DNA from: AV40 sp038230255
GTDB taxonomy: Bacteria > Verrucomicrobiota > Verrucomicrobiia > Chthoniobacterales > UBA10450
Length of the DNA stretch: 64,000 bases
Reading direction: 5' to 3'
Assembly: GCA_038230255.1 (NCBI GenBank)
Contig: JBBRNP010000004.1
Span: 186,001-250,000 of the forward strand
How positions within the stretch are numbered: the first letter of the stretch is position 1; the number at the start of each line of letters is the position of its first letter. A program made the translations under genes and the position numbers. Below the pieces are notes generated by a model that saw nothing but the letters and a program-made list of their open reading frames with translations, had not been told where the DNA came from and made no database searches. Below are positions 9,260 through 17,514 of the stretch, piece after piece.

Positions 9260-10694
9260 TGTTATGTTCGGCGCCGATCTCGGGACCGTGAAGACGATTT
9301 GCGAAAGGCGATCTGCGCGGGAGCGGCTTTGCCATCGGTTGATCGACCATTGGGAGTGTGATTGCTGCAGGATCGATAACACGCTGCCGGGTCGCAGCAA
9401 GGCAGAGACCGTTGAGAATCACGGCGAAGCCAAGGAGGGTCGGCTGACCAAATTGCCCATTTAACAGCACGATAAAACCAGAACCAAAAAGCAGAATCGG
9501 GAGAAGGTTACCGCATTTAAGCGCGATAAAACTCAAACGACCCAGGTAGAGAACGAAAAGGGTTCGCCAGATCAAAAATGCCAGCCCTAGAATTGGCCCG
9601 CTTTCAGCCAAGACGCGCGTCCATTCGCTTTCGGCCAAAAGAAATGCGGAGCGGCCAATCAGAATGCGACCGCCCACGTTTGTGCCAATACCAAGTCCGT
9701 AACCGAAAAGCGGAAACGAGCCAAAGCTCTTAAAGCCTTCGGTAAAATCGCTGATGACCCGATCAATCGTCCCTCGGACGATACTTGTGTCGGTAGCTTC
9801 TGCTGCGGAGGTGAACCGATCAGAGAGAATCTGGAAACCCTCTTTGAAGATCGGAAGACGACTCACAATTACTGCACCGACAACGACGATGACCAGAGTC
9901 CAACCGAACTTGTTCACGGCGCGAGGGCGAACAATCAAGATGACAATCAGGGCGAAAACGACCACAAGAACGGCAATTACGGAAGACTTGCTGCCGGAAA
10001 TAAAAATGCCGATCGCCAATGCCACGCCCGACGAAATCAACAACCAGTTGGGATAGACCGTTCGTCGGAGTGCGCCATAAATTAAAAATGCGGCCGACGC
10101 ACTCATGTAAAACACCGGTCCTGAAATGAATGAAAACGATCCGGGCGGACGAATCTTGCCGCCGCCGGCAGTGAGTTGCTCAGCTTCGCTCAAGCCGGCG
10201 GTGCGATTAATGAACGAGTCGGGCGACGCCTTGAACTGCGCGATCATGAGCAAGCACATTGGAATCATCAGGATGAGGATCCACCGGCCGATTTTTTTTA
10301 CGTCGTCTTCATCAAAGACGCTCGCCATCACAAAAATGAGCGGTAGATGCAAAAAATTCGTGCGTATCCCGTAAACTGTAACTTCCAAGAGCGGAATCGT
10401 TGGCACATAACCAGAGACCAGACTAAATCTTGCCAAGAGAATAGTGGCCACGAGTGTCAGGAAGGCGAGGACCCATAAAGAATTAACCCAGAAATTCCGC
10501 GGGAAAACGCGAGCCCGAATCGCGTAATAATAAATTCCAAGCATGACCGGATCGCGCACGAGTAGTAACGGGTCCGAAAAGCGAGGGATGACCCATTTAC
10601 GGAGCACGCCTTCAGTCAAGAGCAGCGCGAGATAAAGCCAGATCAGCTGGCGAACACGCTGCTTTGCCTTGTCTTCAGGAGTTTCGGTGCTCAT
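9240..10694 (-). CDS. Wzy-like polysaccharide polymerase (O-antigen ligase superfamily)
   Basis: A 484-residue polytopic inner-membrane protein with about ten to twelve hydrophobic segments. A large periplasmic loop carries EATDTSIVRGTIDRV and, after it, LFGYGLGIGTNVGG and LLAESEWTRVLAESGPILG. The pattern GxGxG...xEx(x)W...E.G is what Wzy/WaaL-type proteins keep in their second periplasmic loop. It should polymerise flipped repeat units outside the inner membrane, with the Wzc-like protein controlling chain length. Position in the middle of the glycosyltransferase run, in the same operon as Wzx, Wza and Wzc homologues, supports polymerase rather than ligase. Confidence 0.83.
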   Translation of the reverse strand: MSTETPEDKAKQRVRQLIWLYLALLLTEGVLRKWVIPRFSDPLLLVRDPVMLGIYYYAIRARVFPRNFWVNSLWVLAFLTLVATILLARFSLVSGYVPTIPLLEVTVYGIRTNFLHLPLIFVMASVFDEDDVKKIGRWILILMIPMCLLMIAQFKASPDSFINRTAGLSEAEQLTAGGGKIRPPGSFSFISGPVFYMSASAAFLIYGALRRTVYPNWLLISSGVALAIGIFISGSKSSVIAVLVVVFALIVILIVRPRAVNKFGWTLVIVVVGAVIVSRLPIFKEGFQILSDRFTSAAEATDTSIVRGTIDRVISDFTEGFKSFGSFPLFGYGLGIGTNVGGRILIGRSAFLLAESEWTRVLAESGPILGLAFLIWRTLFVLYLGRLSFIALKCGNLLPILLFGSGFIVLLNGQFGQPTLLGFAVILNGLCLAATRQRVIDPAAITLPMVDQPMAKPLPRRSPFANRLHGPEIGAEHNNGSADR

Positions 10695-11917
10695 TGACAG
10701 GTCAGAGTGCGCACCGCGGCGACAATATTCTCGCCGTAGGCTCGCCAGGTAAACTCACTCGCGCGTTTCCTAGCTGCAATACCCATGCCACTGAGCAGCG
10801 TGCGATTCGCCGCGCACCAGTCTATTTTTTCCGCGATCGCAGCCGGCGAACGAATTGGCACCAAGAATCCCGTCTCGCCATTAACGATGACATCGTCCGC
10901 GCCAGCGTTCTGAGTCGCGATCACAGGAAGTCCGCAGGCCATCGCTTCCTGCTGCACCAGTGCGCGGCCCTCGACGATCGAAGGCAGGACAAACACGTCG
11001 CAGCTTCGCATGAGACGAAGCACTTCGCCATGCGGCCGTGACGGTTCATAAATAAAATTCGAAAAGCGATCGCGATACCAACTCAGCGGACGCAAGAGCG
11101 AGCCCATGACCACAAGGTCGATTTGCTTTGCGTCGACAAGCTTCATTGCTGCGAAAAGATCGGCCAAACCTTTGCGTTGGGTGAGCGCCCCCGCGAAGAG
11201 CACTCGCAATCGGCCCGAATTCCTGGGGACTTCATTGCTAAGATCGACATCCGGCGAGCCGAACGGCGCAATCAAACATCGCTTTTGTGCGCGTGCTCCT
11301 GAGGGGAGCGATTCCAGGACAAACCTGCTTGGACAGACAACGAGTTCGGCAAGCTCGAGCTCCTGCGTCTTGCGCGTAAGTTTCTCGTCTGAATCGCGCG
11401 TCCCGAGCAGAGTCGGCTCCCAATCAGGATACCGTCCCGCTTCTTCCCGCAATAAACGCTGGGTGGTTTGCCAATAAGCGATCGGAAGATCGTAGACGCG
11501 TTTGAATCCGCGGTTCCGCGCAGCGAGAAAAGTTTCCAGCGCACCGTCTTCGTAAGCATAAACCGAATTGCACTTCTCGATCTTACGAAGTCGATCCGCG
11601 ACTTTTCGATCCAGTTCGCGAAAAATAGTATCGATACTAAATGTGCCTGTTTCGTGTTTGGAGGTAACGCCGATCGCTCCGGCAAGCAGTCGAATCGTTT
11701 CACGCAGCGGAATGGTGCGCGTGCGCGAACGAATCGAATTCGGAAAGGAGCGGCGCTGGAGGATTTCACGAAATCGTAATGGCAGCATTCGATCGATCGG
11801 CGAATGCGGATTCCAACTGAGTGTCGTCCAGAATTCTCCGAGCATGCCGGCGCGATCGAACGCTGTCAGGGCGTGGCGGACAAACTCGTTGCCGATGGGA
11901 TGCGAAAGTAAAATCAT
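10691..11917 (-). CDS. GT4 family glycosyltransferase
   Basis: A 408-residue GT-B transferase. The N-terminal domain is divergent (MILLSHPIGNEFVRHALTAF) and contains a long helical insert before KRVYDLPIAYW. The C-terminal domain is standard: RLRVLFAGALTQRKGLADL, then the E-x7-E-type motif EGRALVQQE in PSIVEGRALVQQEAMACG, and PVIATQNAGADDV. It adds a sugar to the lipid-linked intermediate. The start overlaps the upstream GT4 stop and its own stop overlaps the polymerase ATG, both as ATGA. Confidence 0.9.
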   Translation of the reverse strand: MILLSHPIGNEFVRHALTAFDRAGMLGEFWTTLSWNPHSPIDRMLPLRFREILQRRSFPNSIRSRTRTIPLRETIRLLAGAIGVTSKHETGTFSIDTIFRELDRKVADRLRKIEKCNSVYAYEDGALETFLAARNRGFKRVYDLPIAYWQTTQRLLREEAGRYPDWEPTLLGTRDSDEKLTRKTQELELAELVVCPSRFVLESLPSGARAQKRCLIAPFGSPDVDLSNEVPRNSGRLRVLFAGALTQRKGLADLFAAMKLVDAKQIDLVVMGSLLRPLSWYRDRFSNFIYEPSRPHGEVLRLMRSCDVFVLPSIVEGRALVQQEAMACGLPVIATQNAGADDVIVNGETGFLVPIRSPAAIAEKIDWCAANRTLLSGMGIAARKRASEFTWRAYGENIVAAVRTLTCQ

Positions 11918-12924
11918 GCGACCAGTTTTTCCATCAACCGCAAGTAGGAGGCGGCAACCGCGTCCGCCTGAAACTTTGCCAGATGCTGGGCGGTCTGTTG
12001 GCGCAGGTTCGCCTGCAAGTTAGGTTCATTGAGCAGGCGGTTCAGTTGATCAGCAAGAGCGCGGGCATTTTCGTTTTCGAAAGTTAGGCCGCACGGCCCA
12101 ATCGCTTCCTTTAACCCGCCTTTTTCCGAACCGACCACAACGCAACCGCAGGCAATTCCTTCCAACGCAACAACCCCGAACGGCTCTGCCCATCGCGACG
12201 GAACGACCAAAACACGATGTTGATTCAAAATTTCAGCGAGCGGGGCGCCGGATTTCTGACCGGCGAATGTTAGTTGTCGATCCAAGCCAAGTTCCGCGGC
12301 CAGCCGTCGCAAATTTATCTCTTCGGGTCCGCCGCCGACGATCGTCAGATCCGGAAACAAATTGTCGTTTTCTAAAAGCTTGAGCGCGTGCAAGAGGACA
12401 TCGACGCCTTTGTCGGATACGAGTCGTCCAACAAAAGCCAAATTTTTGTCGCGAACGAGATTTGGGACCAATCTAAAGACAGCCTCATCGTAAGGATTAC
12501 CGATTACAAAAGAATGCGCGTTGAGCCGATCGGCGACGGCTTTGCTAATCGCGACATTGGTGACACGGCGAAGGAGGAATTGCTTGAGTCGATTGTGCCA
12601 GCCAATCCCGCCACGCGTATTTTGCAACCAGGTCTGATGAACAACCAGGGTCGGTTTCCGTAAGATCAAAGCCGGAATTAAGCTGCGCAGACTGATGTTG
12701 TTTTGGAAAAAAAGATCGCACCGGCGAAGCAGACTAAGCAATTGCGCGATTGAAGGGCGTCGCGTCACTTCATAATTGGTGCCAGGAACCTCGCATCCGG
12801 CTGATTGGGTGATCACATGCACGTCATGGCCGGCTGCTGCGAATTTTTCGGCCAAGACGCGCGAAACCGATTCGATTCCACCGACGCTGGGGTGAAAAAA
12901 ATAAGAGGAAAGCAGAATTTTCAT
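11914..12924 (-). CDS. GT4 family glycosyltransferase
   Basis: A compact 336-residue GT-B glycosyltransferase. The N-terminus MKILLSSYFFHPSVGGIESV carries the Gly-Gly acceptor loop; the second domain begins NLAFVGRLVSDKGVDVLLHA; the E-x7-E motif is EPFGVVALE in SRWAEPFGVVALEGIACGC. Near the C-terminus GGLKEAIGPCGLTF is the usual sugar-contacting loop. Length is at the short end for GT4 but all conserved blocks are present. Both ends overlap neighbours by ATGA. Confidence 0.92.
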   Translation of the reverse strand: MKILLSSYFFHPSVGGIESVSRVLAEKFAAAGHDVHVITQSAGCEVPGTNYEVTRRPSIAQLLSLLRRCDLFFQNNISLRSLIPALILRKPTLVVHQTWLQNTRGGIGWHNRLKQFLLRRVTNVAISKAVADRLNAHSFVIGNPYDEAVFRLVPNLVRDKNLAFVGRLVSDKGVDVLLHALKLLENDNLFPDLTIVGGGPEEINLRRLAAELGLDRQLTFAGQKSGAPLAEILNQHRVLVVPSRWAEPFGVVALEGIACGCVVVGSEKGGLKEAIGPCGLTFENENARALADQLNRLLNEPNLQANLRQQTAQHLAKFQADAVAASYLRLMEKLVA

Positions 12925-14006
12925 GCGCCCAGACCAAGTGCTTTAGCAACGCCCTGGACCAAATGTTCGGAGGAGGCATGGCGTTGGCACCAGGCATAAA
13001 TGTCGGCCGCAACTTTGGGGCGCGCGTGGGCATCAGGAATTTCCGCACGATCCGGCTCAACAAAAAACGGACCGGGCAACCGATCGCCGGCGCGCGAAAT
13101 GGCTGAGCCACGATGTGGGAAAACGGGGATCACGGCATGTGCGCAAGCGGCAGCGAAAGCGCTTGATTTCAAAATGACCGATGTCTCGACGTCAGGGTGA
13201 TGGAAATAATTGAACCACGCGAACGAACAAGTTTTGAGAATTTCCGATGCGTCGGCTGCGGCGATGCGGGGACGGTACTCAGATTCGACTACAAGATCGA
13301 CAAGCAGCGAACGCGTGGTCGAATTGTCGACGCCGCCGAGAACAAACAACTTTCTCGGAGCAATCGAGTCGGGAATGCGCGGCAGAAGTTGACGAAACGA
13401 TCGCAGGGAACGTTCCACAAGCGCCGTGCCGCCCACTATCGTCCACCGATGCGGATCACGATCGGCAATTTGATTCGAAGAGAGCAACGGTTCTTCCAAC
13501 CCCGACGGCACCGGATGCAATTCAACGTGCGCGTTCGGAACCATGCGTTTGAGCTCGGAACAAAAATTGTCGCCGCTAACAATGCATGCATCTGAAAGGC
13601 GGCCGACTGATTTGGCTAGATGGATTTGCAACGGCTGCAACCAGAAGGCGCTCGTCCACGGTGGCCCTGAAGCGTAGAGCTCATGAAAAATGGTGACTAG
13701 CTTCCCTTGATGTTGGCGGCGTAATGCATGCAGGATCGACAACAAACGAAACGGAATGCCGCGCTTTTGGAATCCGTAGTTCACATAATGCAGAAGCACA
13801 TAATCGTATTCGGATGCGTTATCGAGCAGACCATCGAGTGGTAAAACTTCAAAGCCGGCCGCATTTTCCCCCAAAGTCTTGAAAGTGGCGAAGACAGTCT
13901 CGCATCCGAATTTGTCTCGCATTTTCTTGGCAATGGTAAGCGCATAATCGCCGACCCCATCGATTCCTCCGGGAACTCTGGGAACGATTTGGAGAAGCGT
14001 GTTCAA
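12921..14006 (-). CDS. Divergent glycosyltransferase-like protein without the E-x7-E motif
   Basis: A 361-residue protein with an N-terminal GT-B-like start (LLQIVPRVPGGIDGVGDYAL, a Gly-rich loop as in GT4 enzymes) and a stretch LVTIFHELYASGPPW that matches the acceptor domain of such enzymes. Where GT4 members normally keep E-x7-E, this one reads CSFAWFNYFHHPDVETSVIL, so the catalytic Glu pair is not evident. It may be a divergent transferase or a non-catalytic partner. It sits between two ordinary GT4 genes with ATGA overlaps on both sides, so it is made with them. Confidence 0.7.
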   Translation of the reverse strand: MNTLLQIVPRVPGGIDGVGDYALTIAKKMRDKFGCETVFATFKTLGENAAGFEVLPLDGLLDNASEYDYVLLHYVNYGFQKRGIPFRLLSILHALRRQHQGKLVTIFHELYASGPPWTSAFWLQPLQIHLAKSVGRLSDACIVSGDNFCSELKRMVPNAHVELHPVPSGLEEPLLSSNQIADRDPHRWTIVGGTALVERSLRSFRQLLPRIPDSIAPRKLFVLGGVDNSTTRSLLVDLVVESEYRPRIAAADASEILKTCSFAWFNYFHHPDVETSVILKSSAFAAACAHAVIPVFPHRGSAISRAGDRLPGPFFVEPDRAEIPDAHARPKVAADIYAWCQRHASSEHLVQGVAKALGLGA

Positions 14007-15208
14007 ACTGAGACGGTTTGGACGTGGCGCTGCTGGTTTCCCGAATTTTGCCGGGGGAGCGCAGCGGCGTACTCCCGGATGGTATCAGAAGCGATCTGCT
14101 CCCAACGGAATGTCTCTGCGATTTGACGGCTTTTGACCGACAGCGCGCTGTACTCGCTCTCGTTCATCCGCAAGATTTCCAGCGCGCGATTAACCATGGC
14201 CCGCACATCGCCAGCGGGAACCAAAAATCGGGCTCCGCTCAGGGCAAAAATATGACGCGGGCCGGACACATCGTAGGCAATCGTGGGAATGCCGCATGCC
14301 AGTTGCTCGAGCACGGAAATGCCGAATCCTTCAATGTAACTTGGAAAAAGTCCGACTACCGAACCACCGATCAATTGGGGAAGCGCTGTCGGATCGTAGC
14401 TCGTGAGACAACGAATCGATTCGCTCGACGTGAGCTGAAGGTCGCGGAGAACCGTTTGTTCGTCGGTCATGGTACCGAGAAATGTGAACCGTGCGGAAGG
14501 TTCCTCACTTAAGATGGCGCGCACAATTTCCGGCCAATCGCGCGCGCCTTTCCGCAACCCCCACATCCCAACGAAGCAAATCTCTTTTCGAGCCAAACGC
14601 TCTGGCGCTGATCGCGCGGCCGCAGCGAGAGCGGCTCGCTCGGTTTCGTTTAAACCGTACGGCAGAACAATTGTCCGCGTCGCAGTGTATTTTTTGAGCG
14701 ATTGCCTTTCGTCCTCGTTCGGAACGTTAAACAAATCGCAATGAACGAGCGCGCGATTCGCGCTGCGCCGAAGCAACCACGACGTAAAAGTGTAAAAGAG
14801 GCGGCCCACAAACTTTCCCCGCGACTGATCCGGCCAGCGCCGTCGACTGAATCGGATAAATTCGTCGTAAGCCAGATACAATCCGATCGAACGTCCGACC
14901 AACAAACCGTCGAACCGAAGCCATTTTTTGGAGAATGGCAGTGTGCCGATCAAACAATCAATGACATCAAATTTCCCGGCGTTGCGCCGGACATAACGGG
15001 CCGCTCGATGGGGAAAGGTCGCTTGCCGCCAGGCTGAAAGCGCGCGCGAACGCGTCGGCTTTGGAAATGCATCGCTGAGACAAAATTTTTCGACCTGGTA
15101 GCCAGCTTTCGTCCACTGTTCGCACAATTCGAACCAAACGCGGGCGGCTCCCAGACGCGGGTCCCACGGAAGATTCACAATGGCAAGAATGCGAAGCTGT
15201 TTATGCAC
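14003..15208 (-). CDS. GT4 family glycosyltransferase
   Basis: A 401-residue GT-B enzyme. N-terminus LRILAIVNLPWDPRLGAARV shows the first strand and Gly loop; the second domain begins EICFVGMWGLRKGARDWPEI; the E-x7-E motif is EGFGISVLE in SYIEGFGISVLEQLACGIP, followed by TIAYDVSGPRHI. A basic stretch in the first domain (RRRWPDQSRGK) may contact the membrane. It lies 5 bp after the GT-A-type gene upstream and its stop overlaps the next start as ATGA. Donor not assignable. Confidence 0.91.
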   Translation of the reverse strand: MHKQLRILAIVNLPWDPRLGAARVWFELCEQWTKAGYQVEKFCLSDAFPKPTRSRALSAWRQATFPHRAARYVRRNAGKFDVIDCLIGTLPFSKKWLRFDGLLVGRSIGLYLAYDEFIRFSRRRWPDQSRGKFVGRLFYTFTSWLLRRSANRALVHCDLFNVPNEDERQSLKKYTATRTIVLPYGLNETERAALAAAARSAPERLARKEICFVGMWGLRKGARDWPEIVRAILSEEPSARFTFLGTMTDEQTVLRDLQLTSSESIRCLTSYDPTALPQLIGGSVVGLFPSYIEGFGISVLEQLACGIPTIAYDVSGPRHIFALSGARFLVPAGDVRAMVNRALEILRMNESEYSALSVKSRQIAETFRWEQIASDTIREYAAALPRQNSGNQQRHVQTVSV

Positions 15209-15213
15209 AGGTT

Positions 15214-16062
15214 TTACTTTGGAAGGCGGCGGGCAAGGACGGTCCAGAATTTATGCCGGATCGGGTTGACGTAATGCCGGATGGCGAGCGATCGGCCGGC
15301 GTATTGGTCGCGGTAAATAAACTGGTCGTTTTCCTGCAAAACAAACTTGTCCGGATCGAGCGCGATCGCGTCATTGGCGTGCATGCAAAAATGCATCACA
15401 GTCTGGTTAGTGAAAAAAATCGGTTCACCGTTCAACATCTGCAATCGCTCGAGTCCACGCGACCAGTCCAGTTTCCGGAACAGAAAAACGAATCCGGTGT
15501 TGACCGGATTTCGTTTCTCTGACGGATCGCGAATGAGTCTTTCGTCGCCGGAGAACTGATAATCGGCGAGATACAGAGCGGAGACTGATTGGGTGTTGGA
15601 AAGATCGGCCAGCTCGCGGGCTCGCGGAAAAAAGAGAACATCGGAATCGGTGTAAAGGGTAGGGCCGTTGGCCGGTAGACTCATTAGAAGCGCGAGTTGC
15701 TTGCCCGTCGGATGAGTTTTGAGATACGACTGAATCTTATTGGGCAATCCCGGCGGCAACGGTGGCGGGGTTGTTTGGACACGCACAGAGTTGTCGATCT
15801 TTTCCAGCAATTCAATGCTGGTGCGTGTGTAAGACCCGTCGGAGACCACGACGAATTGTTTCGGTCTACCAGCGTAAGTGAGAAAGGAGCGGATAGATGC
15901 GACCTGCTCCGGCAGAGTGTTTTCTCCAGAGTAAGCAAAAACATTAAACGGGAGTTCGCGCGGAACGCGAACAGTTTGCCGAACAATCATTGGCAGTGCG
16001 GCGCGATAAAGATAGCGCGCAATTGTTCCTTCAAGGCGCGCCGAATGGTAAGGTACGTTCAT
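15214..16062 (-). CDS. GT-A-fold glycosyltransferase-like protein
   Basis: A 282-residue protein unlike the GT4 enzymes around it. A DxD-type motif stands in TLYTDSDVLFFPRARELADL, as in nucleotide-diphospho-sugar transferases, and PVNTGFVFLFRKLDW resembles the acceptor-binding Asn-Thr-Gly-x loop of GT8/GT77-like families. The N-terminal ~40 residues are basic with one hydrophobic patch. It probably transfers a sugar in the cytoplasm, but the family is not certain. It overlaps the flippase stop by 4 nt. Confidence 0.72.
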   Translation of the reverse strand: MNVPYHSARLEGTIARYLYRAALPMIVRQTVRVPRELPFNVFAYSGENTLPEQVASIRSFLTYAGRPKQFVVVSDGSYTRTSIELLEKIDNSVRVQTTPPPLPPGLPNKIQSYLKTHPTGKQLALLMSLPANGPTLYTDSDVLFFPRARELADLSNTQSVSALYLADYQFSGDERLIRDPSEKRNPVNTGFVFLFRKLDWSRGLERLQMLNGEPIFFTNQTVMHFCMHANDAIALDPDKFVLQENDQFIYRDQYAGRSLAIRHYVNPIRHKFWTVLARRLPK

Positions 16063-17384
16063 CCGGTGGCCGGAGCGAAAGTACGAAAGCCTCGGCAGCT
16101 CAGCACCAGATTGAGAATCAAACTCGGCGCTACCGATATCAGGTTAAAAACAAGGACGCCTGCGACGCTGGAAAAATCAGTGAACGGAACAAGCGCGATT
16201 TGGGTGGCTAGCGTAAGCGGAACGTAAAGCCACGCTCCGGCGATCCACGCCTTGGACGCATTGAGAAGCCATAGCGTACCGCTCACCGCCGTGATCACTG
16301 CGACACCGATCATTAAGAGGAGTTCGTGATGAAGGTGGGTGTAACGATTGCCAAGAACGAAAAGAAATTGATCAGGAAACGATGCAGCGCCACTAAGCAC
16401 GACTGCGCTGAAAAGAGCTACGCCTCCGACAATCGCCACATAAAGGTAACGCAATTTGCGTTTGTCTTGGCAACGCGCGAAAGCCGGAACGAAAATGTTG
16501 ATGAGCAAATTCGTCAGGACGGTGAAAATCATGGCGAGACGTCCAAGAGCTCCGACTTCGGCGACCGACGCCGCGTGACGCCCGAAGAAACTAATCAGGA
16601 ACACAGTGATCTGACCCTGAAAACAATAAAAAACGGCGTTGGCGGCCAGCTTTTTGATTAACCGCACCATCTCGCGGCGATCGTCTGCGTTTTCGTTGGC
16701 CTTAAGATCGACAACTTTCGCGGCGTAGGCCCGAAGGAGAAAATATTGCAGAAAAAAAGTAGCGCTGGCGATGGCCACAGCCAGTCCGGCGGTCGCGAAC
16801 AGATAAACCAATCCCAGAACGAGCAGGAGGCGAACGATTGCGCAGATGAAATCTATTTTTTGAATCCGTCCGATCTCAGAGTGGAGACGCGGCACCACGC
16901 TGTAGATGTCAACCGAAAGTTGAATGGAGAATCCGGCCAGAACAACGACGATCAGAAGGAGCGTGTAAGTCCCAGAGGCGCCGTTCTTCGTCAGCATCGC
17001 ATACAAAATTGGCGCAACGACAACGGCCGCAGCGGCGGCAAGTTTTCTGCGGACGGCCAACCCGCTGTTAATCAATTCACCAAAACGATGTCGATCTTGC
17101 CAGACCCGACCGCCGATGGACATCAGCCCGACACTGATGCCGATGTCGGCGAGCAACATCAGAGTGGCTTGCATCGCGTTGGCGATAGTGAATAAAGCGT
17201 ACTCGCGTTGCGGCAACCAGCGCACGAGAAGAATCCCACTCGAGAAAGCAATGATTTGGACGACTGCCTGCACCAGCGCGTAGTTGCCGATGCGGCGGGC
17301 GTGATCGAAAGCCCTCCTTAGAATTGGAGTCGAGCTTTCGTCCAAAAGGGGCGGGGAGACCGGGACGAAGAAGCTCATAGCCAA
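16059..17384 (-). CDS. Wzx-like polysaccharide flippase (MOP superfamily)
   Basis: A 441-residue polytopic protein with about twelve hydrophobic helices and no catalytic motif. The first helices (GNYALVQAVVQIIAFSSGIL, then LVRWLPQREYALFTIANAMQ) and the small-residue/Gln pattern are typical of polysaccharide-exporting MOP transporters. It should flip undecaprenyl-PP-linked repeat units to the periplasm for the Wzy-like polymerase. It lies 130 bp downstream of the Wzc-like gene, the first real gap in the operon, so a secondary promoter is possible there. A second Met at residue 3 is an alternative start. Confidence 0.87.
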   Translation of the reverse strand: MAMSFFVPVSPPLLDESSTPILRRAFDHARRIGNYALVQAVVQIIAFSSGILLVRWLPQREYALFTIANAMQATLMLLADIGISVGLMSIGGRVWQDRHRFGELINSGLAVRRKLAAAAAVVVAPILYAMLTKNGASGTYTLLLIVVVLAGFSIQLSVDIYSVVPRLHSEIGRIQKIDFICAIVRLLLVLGLVYLFATAGLAVAIASATFFLQYFLLRAYAAKVVDLKANENADDRREMVRLIKKLAANAVFYCFQGQITVFLISFFGRHAASVAEVGALGRLAMIFTVLTNLLINIFVPAFARCQDKRKLRYLYVAIVGGVALFSAVVLSGAASFPDQFLFVLGNRYTHLHHELLLMIGVAVITAVSGTLWLLNASKAWIAGAWLYVPLTLATQIALVPFTDFSSVAGVLVFNLISVAPSLILNLVLSCRGFRTFAPATG

Positions 17385-17514
17385 ATTACGTGTTCAAGAG
17401 AGCAATGAGCTACCAAAGTGCCAAGAGGAATCTGCACTTCGTGCGAACGCGCCGCAGACGACCGATGTCGATCTAGAATTCGTCTCGGGCGAAATCCAAC
17501 CGAATGGCCGCAGC

